Below, one piece after another: positions 1 to 5,523 of a DNA stretch of 11,398 bases. The first letter of the stretch is position 1. Every line of letters begins with the position of its first letter. The translations under genes and the position numbers were made by a program. The notes under the pieces are model-generated. The model was not told the DNA's origin. It ran no database searches and worked only from the letters and a program-made list of their open reading frames with translations. The stretch is from CAYMUC01 sp964471865 (GTDB lineage Bacteria; Actinomycetota; Acidimicrobiia; Acidimicrobiales; Ilumatobacteraceae): NCBI GenBank assembly GCA_964471865.1, contig CAYYHU010000049.1:1-11398 (forward strand), read 5' to 3'.

Positions 1-141
1 CACCACGACGTCTCGGTCGGTGTTGCGGGCATCGACGTAACGCGCCGAGTCCATGGCGATGACTCGACGACCATTGCGTTCGAAGACGATGTCATGAGGA
101 TGATCGGCTTCGTCGTCGAGAAGTGGGGCACGTTCCGCCAT
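1..141 (-). CDS. N-terminal fragment of an unrecognised protein (runs off the left edge)
   Basis: An open frame of 47 codons starts at an ATG (139-141) and continues without a stop to the window edge, so only the N-terminus is visible. The peptide begins MAERAPLLDDEADHPHDIVF and continues with a charged stretch, then RYVDARN and DRDVVV. An AGGAAG-like ribosome binding site lies about 10 bases upstream. The gene follows the heme-oxygenase-fold gene on the same strand after a 92-base gap with no clear terminator, so it may be the last visible member of the same transcript. I do not recognise the family from this fragment. The start and strand are supported by the ribosome binding site, by coding-like sequence and by agreement with the neighbouring strand; the function is unknown. 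Confidence 0.55.
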   Translation of the reverse strand, partial: MAERAPLLDDEADHPHDIVFERNGRRVIAMDSARYVDARNTDRDVVV

Positions 142-233
142 GTCGGTACTACTTCCTCATCGGGGCGACACCCACCGCACGAACACCGTGCCATGCGACC
201 AACGCCGCGGGGCCATCACCGGATCGTCGAGCC

Positions 234-971
234 TCAGTTCGCGGGAGTGACCGCGAGCTGCCACAACTCGTGGTACAACCGCACGGTCTCGAGAGTGCAG
301 TCAAAAACGTGCTTGCGATCCTCAGCAGTCAGCGCGTACTTCTCGACGAGTTCGATGCCCTCATCCCCGTGTTCCTCATCCGCGATGATGTGGATCGACC
401 AGAACTTGACCTGGTCATCGGTCATGCCGTAGCTGGACTTGAGTGCGGTCACCATCTTCGTGAAGGCGGCGGGTACAAACGACTCGAGCCCGATACCGAT
501 CGCCGAGAGCGCCACGAACCACGGGCGACGATTCGCCATGAACTCGAAGTAGTCGGTCAGAACGCGGCTGACCGGAATCTGGGTCCCAGCGCGGATCGCA
601 TCGCTATCGGCGCCGATCGCCTCGGCGAAGTCCAACAGCAGATCCGGATGCGACTTCCCGGCGTACCACGTGCCCAGAACTTCCTCAGCGAGGTTCTTCA
701 CCAGCGAGGTACGAACGTCCTCATGCGGACACTTGACATAGATCTCGCCGATCCAGGGCAACATGTTGCGGATGTGGAGATAGAACTGCTCGACCCAGAG
801 ATGGAGATCTTTGAGATCGATGGATCCGTCTTCGAGACCCGTCACCAAGGGGTAGTCGTCCATGGCGTGGCCACGGGCTCGGATCTCGTCTCGCAACTTC
901 GTCACGAAGCCTTCGGCGCTCATCGCTCCGAGCTCATCCGCGGTGTATCCGGTCAAGACTGCTGTGGACAT
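234..971 (-). CDS. Heme-oxygenase-fold (TENA/PqqC/CADD-like) protein, candidate non-heme diiron oxidase
   Basis: This 245-residue, all-helical protein resembles the iron-containing redox / PqqC-like members of the heme-oxygenase-like fold. Seen directly: NLAEE (Glu96/Glu97), SHPD (His108), GLES (Glu163), and His194-x3-Asp198-x2-His201 within IHIIADEEH. In diiron members such as CADD, the metal ligands are a Glu, a His, a Glu and a final His-x3-Asp-x2-His; all have counterparts here, although the Glu96/97-to-His108 spacing is longer than in CADD. PqqC itself is metal-free, so the retained ligands favour an oxidase or oxygenase over a PqqC role, and no pqq genes are nearby. There is no signal peptide or membrane segment, so it is probably cytoplasmic. 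The ATG at 971 is preceded by GAGGGGG at a 7-base spacing. It has its own promoter candidate in the 124-base gap after the acyl-CoA dehydrogenase gene. The fold assignment is fairly sure; the substrate is unknown. Confidence 0.8.
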   Translation of the reverse strand: MSTAVLTGYTADELGAMSAEGFVTKLRDEIRARGHAMDDYPLVTGLEDGSIDLKDLHLWVEQFYLHIRNMLPWIGEIYVKCPHEDVRTSLVKNLAEEVLGTWYAGKSHPDLLLDFAEAIGADSDAIRAGTQIPVSRVLTDYFEFMANRRPWFVALSAIGIGLESFVPAAFTKMVTALKSSYGMTDDQVKFWSIHIIADEEHGDEGIELVEKYALTAEDRKHVFDCTLETVRLYHELWQLAVTPAN

Positions 972-1004
972 CGTTCAACCCCCTCGATCGTGCCTTCCAG
1001 GTAA

Positions 1005-1033
1005 ACCATAGTCAGAGATTCGACTTCTCGCAA
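1005..1033 (-). promoter_or_regulatory. Candidate promoter of the heme-oxygenase-fold gene
   Basis: On the minus strand, TTGCGA (1028-1033) is separated by exactly 17 bases from TATGGT (1005-1010). This matches sigma-70/SigA-type -35 and -10 boxes at 4 of 6 positions each. It lies 34 bases before the ATG at 971, leaving room for a short leader that carries the GAGGGGG ribosome binding site. The same TATGGT box occurs in the EthD promoter candidate. Support is by pattern only. Confidence 0.45.
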
Positions 1034-1095
1034 GAGTGCTTCACGCCCATTCGGCATCCAACCGAGGCGGTGATATCCGGGTCACACGACCGGCC

Positions 1096-2259
1096 TCATC
1101 GGCGCTGGTCGAAGCGCCGTCCGAGATACTGCGACACGATGCGAGTGCGCTGGATCGTGGGGGTTCCTCCCCCGAGCGACCACCCGAGCGCATCTCGATG
1201 ATGGCGCTCCACGTGATAGTCGGCGTGATACCCGTAGCCCCCGTGCAACAGGATCGCCATCTCGGAGACACGGATGGCCATCTCATTCGAGAAGCACTTG
1301 GCGATGGAAGCCTCGAGCGGTTCAGGGGTCCCTCGTCCCGCTCCGGCCGCGGCCTTCCAGATCAGCGATCGAGAAGCCTCGACGTCCACGATCATCCGGG
1401 CGAGCTGATCCTGAACCGTCTGGAACTCGATGATGGGCTTTCCGAACTGCTTTCGCTCTTGGACATAGGCCGAGGTCGCATCCACGCAGGCCTGACCAAT
1501 TGCGAGACTCATCGTCGAGTTCCCAAGCCGTTCGATGCCAAAGGCGCTGAAGAGCTGATTGAAACCCCCCGCCGGAATGATCAGGTCACCCACCGGAATC
1601 CTGACATCGTCGAAGAACATGTCGGCAGAGGGAATACCGCGAAAGCCCAGGAGCTTCTCTTGGGGGCCGAAGGTCAAACCCTCGGCATCACGATTCACGA
1701 CCACAGCACCGACCCCTCGAGCCCCAGGCTGATCATCGAGGCGCACATAGACCAGGTACTGCTCAGCATGGCCTCCCCCCGAGCACCAACGCTTCATTCC
1801 GTTGATCACGTAGTGGTCGCCATCGCGTCGGGCTGAGGTCGTGAGATCGGTGGCCGCGGATCCCGCATCGGGTTCCGAGATCGACACCGCCAAGGTGACC
1901 TCTCCAGCAATGATCGGCGGAAGCAGCCGAGCCCGTTGTTCCTCGGTACCGAAAAGTTGGATCACCCGAGTGGGACCGGTATTCGCCTCGAAGACCTGAA
2001 ACGCGGCAATTCGGTTTCGCTTGGCCAACTCCTCGATCACGATGAGCGCATCGATCAGCTCGGCGCCCGACCCCCCGTACTCCTCGGGCAACGCAATCCC
2101 GAGATAGCCCAACTCGGCGAGTCGCGTCCGTTCCGCATCGGGCAAAAAGGTTCGATCCTCATCCCACTCGATGGCGACGGGCCCATACACCTCATCGGCG
2201 AGACGACCGGCGGTCTCTCGAAGGCTGAGTCGTTCCTCACTGAGCGCAAAGCCGAGCAT
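1096..2259 (-). CDS. Acyl-CoA dehydrogenase (FAD)
   Basis: This 387-residue protein has the full three-domain acyl-CoA dehydrogenase architecture at the usual length. It should catalyse alpha,beta-dehydrogenation of an acyl-CoA, passing electrons to ETF. Visible signatures are LPEEYGGSGAE (58-67), the FAD/substrate motif VSISEPDAGSAATDL (125-139), RKQFGKPIIEFQTVQ (269-283) and the C-terminal GGYGYHADYHVER (340-352). The usual catalytic Glu of MCAD-type enzymes, in YEGT near the C-terminus, is replaced: the segment reads SLGGGT (361-366). A Glu is present in GIERL (Glu243), the position used as base by isovaleryl-CoA and long-chain acyl-CoA dehydrogenases, so catalysis is probably intact. AAAGGAGG lies 6 bases before the ATG. 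The gene follows the EthD gene after only 39 bases and is probably co-transcribed with it. Chain length or ring preference cannot be read from the sequence. Confidence 0.93.
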   Translation of the reverse strand: MLGFALSEERLSLRETAGRLADEVYGPVAIEWDEDRTFLPDAERTRLAELGYLGIALPEEYGGSGAELIDALIVIEELAKRNRIAAFQVFEANTGPTRVIQLFGTEEQRARLLPPIIAGEVTLAVSISEPDAGSAATDLTTSARRDGDHYVINGMKRWCSGGGHAEQYLVYVRLDDQPGARGVGAVVVNRDAEGLTFGPQEKLLGFRGIPSADMFFDDVRIPVGDLIIPAGGFNQLFSAFGIERLGNSTMSLAIGQACVDATSAYVQERKQFGKPIIEFQTVQDQLARMIVDVEASRSLIWKAAAGAGRGTPEPLEASIAKCFSNEMAIRVSEMAILLHGGYGYHADYHVERHHRDALGWSLGGGTPTIQRTRIVSQYLGRRFDQRR

Positions 2260-2298
2260 GCGCCCTCCTTTCGTTCATACGACGGTTCGTCGACGTCC

Positions 2299-2961
2299 TC
2301 ACACGACCCGATGTGGTCGAGCGATGAAGGTCGCCGAGCCAAAGATCTGGCGCGACAACGGCCAGGGATCGGAACCGCTCGAGCCCTCGCTCAGCGCCCA
2401 GTCGATGGCAGACGCCGCCGTGGCAAAGGCCCGGATGGTGACGAGATCAGCCGCGTTGGGACGGCCGTCGGGCGGCTCGTCGAGACCAAGGACGATCTCG
2501 ACGAGCTGGCCCCCCGGAGAGTCGGCCCAGTTGTCGATGGCTTCTCGCCATGAACGGTCATCGGCCTCGGGGTGACGTCGCCACAGTGTCACCAAAGCAA
2601 CATGGTCCTTGGGCACCTCGGCATCAACGAGACGAACTCCCACGATGCGGGAATGCTTCTCTGGATCGACGAAATTGCGCTCATCATTGCGGACAGCACC
2701 TTGATATGTCGCCGACGCGAAGCCGTTCGTCAGGTCATCGAAAGAGTCGAAGTCCATCGTCGAACAGGCGTCGAACCCCGGATAAGGAAGCGGACGTCGC
2801 CCGGAGTCGTCGGTCAGGGCATGCCACTGCACGTAACGCCGCACGCCGGGCACTTGGTTGGCGACACCTGAATGCACCGCCGCGTAGTGATGTCGGAACT
2901 CCTCAGGCGTCATCCCGGCTCGCCGGGGAGCCATACCGACTCGGACCACAGGTGTCATCAT
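2299..2961 (-). CDS. EthD-domain protein (dimeric alpha/beta barrel), probable tandem domains
   Basis: This 220-residue protein has an N-terminal EthD-like segment (about residues 5-112) with the characteristic run RAGMTPEEFRHHYAAVHSGV (14-33) followed by VPGVRRYVQWH (37-47). Such small ferredoxin-like barrels occur in catabolic and polyketide-type clusters; some bind or cyclise substrates, and many have no assigned reaction. A second half (about 117-215: VALVTLWRRHPEADDRSWRE, then GQLVEIVLG) has a similar strand-helix layout and looks like a degenerate second copy, an inference from pattern only. The ATG at 2961 is followed by a second ATG at 2958. Neither has a ribosome binding site, while a -10-like box ends 8 bases upstream, so the mRNA may be leaderless. 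It probably heads a transcript with the acyl-CoA dehydrogenase gene, 39 bases downstream. The family is fairly sure; the biochemical role is unknown. Confidence 0.82.
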   Translation of the reverse strand: MMTPVVRVGMAPRRAGMTPEEFRHHYAAVHSGVANQVPGVRRYVQWHALTDDSGRRPLPYPGFDACSTMDFDSFDDLTNGFASATYQGAVRNDERNFVDPEKHSRIVGVRLVDAEVPKDHVALVTLWRRHPEADDRSWREAIDNWADSPGGQLVEIVLGLDEPPDGRPNAADLVTIRAFATAASAIDWALSEGSSGSDPWPLSRQIFGSATFIARPHRVV

Positions 2962-2963
2962 TC

Positions 2964-2980
2964 AGGATTACCATAATCCT
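2964..2980. promoter_or_regulatory. 17-bp interrupted palindrome, candidate operator
   Basis: AGGATTA (2964-2970), a CCA spacer (2971-2973) and TAATCCT (2974-2980) form a perfect 7-bp inverted repeat. It overlaps the predicted -10 box of the EthD gene and ends 3 bases before its first ATG. It is AT-rich against a GC-rich background. This placement is typical of a repressor site that blocks polymerase. Which protein binds is unknown. Confidence 0.55.
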
Positions 2981-2998
2981 AGTTTTAGGCAGCGTCCA
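2970..2998 (-). promoter_or_regulatory. Candidate promoter of the EthD/acyl-CoA dehydrogenase transcript
   Basis: On the minus strand, TGGACG (2993-2998) lies 17 bases upstream of TATGGT (2970-2975). Each box matches the sigma-70-type consensus at 4 of 6 positions. Only 8 bases separate the -10 box from the ATG at 2961, which predicts a leaderless or nearly leaderless mRNA and agrees with the missing ribosome binding site. The inverted repeat at 2964-2980 covers the -10 box. Confidence 0.5.
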
Positions 2999-3017
2999 CC
3001 ACCTCGTCGTCGAGGGA

Positions 3018-3518
3018 TCAGGCGTCGTGATGGACGCCGAACATGACCACATGCAGAACGAGCGGGTCCGGGCCGGGGTTTCGCCAGGCATGCACCGCCC
3101 CGCACTGGACCACGACATCTCCGGCGACGAGGCGCTGTTCGGTTCCATCGGGCATCCTCAGATCCACTCGACCGCTCACGACGCTGACAAGGTCCTGCGT
3201 GGTCGTTCCATGCAGGCCGTAGTCATCGCCCGTGGAGCGATAGGGGCTGTTCGCGCCCCATTTCTCACCGGCCTCCAACGAAGCCAGCACCACCTCATCG
3301 GGAGGAATGACCACGACCCTGAACACCGCTCCGATCTGAGGTTCGAAGCTGTAGCGCTCGGGAACATGCCCGTCCTCGAGTGATGTCGGTGGTCGATCGA
3401 GACGCCAGATGTCATGAACCTCGAATCCCGGACCGAACCGCACGACCGTTTCGGGTTCATCGACCTGTCGAAAAAATGATCGACCATCGGCATCGATCGA
3501 TGTGATGACTCGCTTCAT
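3018..3518 (-). CDS. Cupin-domain protein
   Basis: This 166-residue protein carries one C-terminal cupin barrel. Motif 1 is HGTTTQDLVSVVSGRVDL (103-120), with His103 and Asp109 as possible metal contacts. Motif 2 is GDVVVQCGAVHAWRNPG (133-149), with His143. The first roughly 95 residues form a non-motif extension with several beta-strand-like segments. Small cupins of this type often sit in catabolic clusters; some are metal-dependent dioxygenases or isomerases, many are uncharacterised. The motif 1 metal set is reduced compared with the canonical HxH...E, so metal binding is uncertain. GGAGGA precedes the ATG at 3518 with good spacing. It lies between the SDR gene (101-base gap) and the EthD promoter (56-base gap), so it probably belongs to the SDR transcript or has its own promoter. 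The cupin fold is sure; the function is not. Confidence 0.85.
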   Translation of the reverse strand: MKRVITSIDADGRSFFRQVDEPETVVRFGPGFEVHDIWRLDRPPTSLEDGHVPERYSFEPQIGAVFRVVVIPPDEVVLASLEAGEKWGANSPYRSTGDDYGLHGTTTQDLVSVVSGRVDLRMPDGTEQRLVAGDVVVQCGAVHAWRNPGPDPLVLHVVMFGVHHDA

Positions 3519-3541
3519 GGCTGTTCCTCCGATTCATCGAT

Positions 3542-3603
3542 GTTCATGAACGACTGCCACCCGGTCGCGACGAACCGCGAGCGGGTCGAGGTCACCTCGC
3601 GAC
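3542..3603. repeat. Cluster of inverted repeats between the SDR and cupin genes
   Basis: The 101-base gap holds a 10-bp palindrome GTTCATGAAC (3542-3551), which lies 23 bases upstream of the cupin start. It also holds a 7-bp inverted pair, GTCGCGA (3564-3570) and TCGCGAC (3597-3603), and an odd-centred palindrome, CGAGGT-C-ACCTCG (3587-3599). The GC-rich repeats could fold in RNA as a weak attenuator after the SDR stop; the AT-richer palindrome could be a protein site for the cupin gene. There is no U tract, so a classical terminator is unlikely. Confidence 0.35.
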
Positions 3604-3619
3604 ACGACTCCCACCCCAT

Positions 3620-4435
3620 CTACGGCGACACCGCGAGATCACGCCACGGACCGCCCTGGGCAGAGATTCCCCCGTCGATGGTGATCGTCGTCCCCGTGAT
3701 CGCGCCAGCATGTCGGCTACAGAGGAACGTCACCAGCTCAGCGATCTCTTCAGGCGTGACGAAACGACCGATGGGAGTGTGATCGATCAACAACTCGCGC
3801 GCCGCATCCCGGCCCTCGAAGTACATCGCGAGTGAGTCCGTCTCGACCGGACCCGGTTCGATCGCCGTGACCGCCACCCCTCGAGGTGCCAACTCGACAG
3901 CCAGTGACCGAGTCAGGGATTCGACCGCCGCCTTGGCGGCTCCGAGGACTCCGTGCCCGGGCTGAGCCATGCGCGCATCCAGGCCACTGATGACGATGAT
4001 CCGCCCCCCGGGTAGAGCATGGTCGGCGAAGCGCCGAGCCAGGTGCACCAGCGAGGTCACGACACCGTTCAGCGTTCGCGTCACGTGATGGGTCTGGGCC
4101 TCGAGTACTGGACGGAAACTCGTCGAGGCCGCGTTCGCCACCAGGACATCGATGCGGCCGTACTCGGTGAGCGCCGCATCCATGAGCCGATCGATCTCGA
4201 CGGAATCCTCGAGTTCGGCCGCCACGACGATGGCCCGAGCCCCCGAGGATCGAGCCTGCTCGGCTGCGGCCTCCGCGGCATCCCGGTCGCGGCGGTAGTG
4301 CACGATGACGTCGTGGTCGACCGCCAACCGCGTCATCACGGCGCGGCCGATTCCGCGTCCGCTCCCTGTCACCAGGGCGACGCGTCGCTGCGCCCCGACG
4401 GATTCATGATCCGGTGCTGCACCCCCACCATCCAC
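3620..4435 (-). CDS. Short-chain dehydrogenase/reductase (SDR) lacking the usual catalytic Tyr
   Basis: This 271-residue Rossmann-fold protein has the cofactor motif TGSGRGIG (23-30), VANAAS (99-104, in place of NNAG), an Asn at 123, and the C-terminal TITIDGG (250-256). HYRRD after beta-2 (46-50) suggests NADP(H). The active site is unusual. Ser150 and Lys168 are present, but the residue four before the lysine, normally Tyr, is Leu164. At seven before it, where FabL-type enoyl-ACP reductases carry Tyr (Tyr-x6-Lys), there is His161. The protein may be an atypical reductase, use another base, or be non-catalytic. The start is GTG at 4435. An in-frame stop codon lies two codons upstream and no ribosome binding site is visible, while a -10-like box ends 6 bases upstream, so translation may be leaderless. 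It is divergent from the GntR regulator and is followed by the cupin gene. Confidence 0.85.
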   Translation of the reverse strand: MDGGGAAPDHESVGAQRRVALVTGSGRGIGRAVMTRLAVDHDVIVHYRRDRDAAEAAAEQARSSGARAIVVAAELEDSVEIDRLMDAALTEYGRIDVLVANAASTSFRPVLEAQTHHVTRTLNGVVTSLVHLARRFADHALPGGRIIVISGLDARMAQPGHGVLGAAKAAVESLTRSLAVELAPRGVAVTAIEPGPVETDSLAMYFEGRDAARELLIDHTPIGRFVTPEEIAELVTFLCSRHAGAITGTTITIDGGISAQGGPWRDLAVSP

Positions 4436-4543
4436 AATCTATGACTATCAATTCTGTCGACGTTTGTCCAGCGTCCTGACGAGGCGATTCGCGCAACAGA
4501 TTCACTCTCTGATCATCAATGGTTGGGGTAACTTGACGTCCGC
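4436..4543. promoter_or_regulatory. Divergent promoter region between the SDR and the GntR regulator
   Basis: This 108-base region separates two divergent starts. Minus strand: TGGACA (4465-4470, 5 of 6 matches to the -35 consensus), a 17-base spacer, then a weak TAGTCA (4442-4447) 6 bases before the GTG start. Plus strand: TAACTT (4529-4534) ends 9 bases before the ATG at 4544, with no convincing -35 box. Neither gene has a ribosome binding site, so both could be leaderless. TGATCAT (4510-4516) equals 7 bases of one arm of the 18-bp palindrome at 5427-5444, a possible autoregulatory half-site. Confidence 0.45.
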
Positions 4544-5317
4544 ATGAGCTCTCCCATCCGCGACACCCCCTCTCGGGGCAAGACCATCGACCGACCTCGC
4601 AAACAGGCGATGATCACCGCGCAGCGGATCGTCCAAGACATCGCCGCAGGTTCGCTCCAGCCTGGCGACCAACTTCCTCCCGAAAAAGAGATGCTGCGCC
4701 AGTACGAGATCGGCCGGGGAACGCTGCGCGAAGCGCTACGAGTTCTCGAACTGCAAGGTGTGGTCATCATCCGCCCGGGACCCGGCGGAGGCCCCCAAGT
4801 CGCGTCGCCGGACTCGAGACATCTCGCGAGCACCCTCGCGCTGTTGATGCAGTTCGCCGACACGCCCTTTCGAGCAGTGATCGAAGCCCGTTTCGAGATC
4901 GAACCAGTGACGGCCGGACTCTGCGCCATGCGAGCGGACAAGGAGCTGGCCTCCGAGATCAGCGGTTCGGTGGATCGCATGGCCGCCCAGGTGAATAACT
5001 TCTCGGAGTTCATCGAGGAAAACCGGCGCTTCCACAACATGGTGGCCTGGGGCTCGGGAAATCCGCTGTTTGGTTACTTCATCAACTCGCTGCACTGGAT
5101 CACCGACGGAACCGCGCTCGGGGTCGACTACCCCCAACAGTTCCGCCATCTGGTCGTGGACGCTCATCGCAACATCGCCAATGCCATCGTGGCTCACGAC
5201 CCTGAGGCCGCACGCGAGGCCATGCTTCAGCACATGAAGGACACCGAGAAGTACTTCGAGAAGAAGTACACGGCCCAACTCGACGAGACCCTCAGCTGGC
5301 AGCTCTACGGAATGTGA
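4544..5317 (+). CDS. GntR-family transcriptional regulator, FadR subfamily (FCD domain)
   Basis: This 257-residue regulator has an N-terminal winged helix (about 20-90) with PGDQLPPEKEML (40-51) and the recognition-helix segment GRGTLREALRVLELQGVV (58-74). The wing is glycine-rich (PGPGGGPQV, 79-87). A helical FCD ligand-binding domain follows (about 98-240). Candidate metal/effector ligands are the Asn160-x3-His164 motif (NRRFH), His208 (AHRNI) and His230 (LQHM). FCD proteins often have Asp where Asn160 stands; the three histidines are kept, so a metal-assisted carboxylate or acyl ligand is likely by analogy. Family members usually repress a nearby catabolic operon and their own gene. Its position between two divergent catabolic groups fits local control, perhaps through the palindrome at 5427-5444. 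No ribosome binding site precedes the ATG. The family is very sure; the target sites are inferred. Confidence 0.93.
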   Translation: MSSPIRDTPSRGKTIDRPRKQAMITAQRIVQDIAAGSLQPGDQLPPEKEMLRQYEIGRGTLREALRVLELQGVVIIRPGPGGGPQVASPDSRHLASTLALLMQFADTPFRAVIEARFEIEPVTAGLCAMRADKELASEISGSVDRMAAQVNNFSEFIEENRRFHNMVAWGSGNPLFGYFINSLHWITDGTALGVDYPQQFRHLVVDAHRNIANAIVAHDPEAAREAMLQHMKDTEKYFEKKYTAQLDETLSWQLYGM

Positions 5318-5383
5318 GTCTCCGGACTCGCTAGCCCCTCGACCGACCCGACCAGCGTCCCCCTTCGCAGGGCGCGGGGGTCG
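5316..5383 (+). terminator. Possible stem-loops after the GntR gene
   Basis: GAGTC (5316-5320) and GACTC (5325-5329) form a 5-bp stem with a 4-base loop starting at the GntR stop codon. Further on, CGTCCCCC (5356-5363) pairs with GGGGGTCG (5376-5383) except for one T-T mismatch, with a 12-base loop. No U tract follows either. These may end the GntR transcript, but the support is weak. Confidence 0.3.
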
Positions 5384-5393
5384 ATCTCGACGG

Positions 5394-5423
5394 TTGACGC
5401 TGCGCCACCAGACAGTTCATACT
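5394..5423 (+). promoter_or_regulatory. Candidate promoter of the HAD-ECH-SDR operon
   Basis: TTGACG (5394-5399) matches the -35 consensus at 5 of 6 positions. After an 18-base spacer comes CATACT (5418-5423), 4 of 6 for -10. Transcription would start near 5430, inside the 18-bp palindrome at 5427-5444, leaving a leader of about 94 bases before the ATG at 5524. Support is by pattern only. Confidence 0.5.
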
Positions 5424-5426
5424 TAA

Positions 5427-5444
5427 TAGTGATCATGATCACTA
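5427..5444. promoter_or_regulatory. Perfect 18-bp palindrome, candidate operator at the operon start
   Basis: TAGTGATCA followed directly by its reverse complement TGATCACTA forms a perfect 18-bp palindrome with no spacer. It begins 3 bases after the predicted -10 box and covers the predicted transcription start. It is 110 bases downstream of the GntR stop codon and 80 bases upstream of the hydroxyacyl-CoA dehydrogenase start. The position fits a repressor operator, most simply for the adjacent GntR protein. A smaller repeat, CCGAT-5-ATCGG (5445-5459), abuts it. Confidence 0.65.
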
Positions 5445-5523
5445 CCGATTAGAGATCGGGCCGGGACATCGACGAGATGGGTCCGATCTGTTCGCAGTCG
5501 GCAGCACCGTTAGTGGGGAATCG

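Noticed and set aside
234..971. Assignment as PqqC or TenA
   Set aside because: The fold is shared, but no pqq or thi genes are nearby and the retained His-x3-Asp-x2-His and Glu ligands point to the metal-binding branch.
123..1004. Plus-strand open frame of 293 codons opposite the heme-oxygenase-fold gene
   Set aside because: The translation is Arg/His-rich with no family signature, and it lies antisense to a gene with clear motifs and a ribosome binding site; such frames are common opposite GC-rich genes.
1077..1093. Bulged stem CCGG(G)TC/GACCGG as a terminator of the acyl-CoA dehydrogenase gene
   Set aside because: The stem is short and bulged, sits at the edge of the stop codon, and has no U tract.
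1036..1836. Plus-strand open frame of 266 codons opposite the acyl-CoA dehydrogenase gene
   Set aside because: It is an antisense shadow of a well-supported gene, with no recognisable domain.
2550..3383. Plus-strand open frame of 277 codons across the EthD and cupin genes
   Set aside because: It spans two real genes and their promoter on the other strand, with low-complexity composition and no motif.
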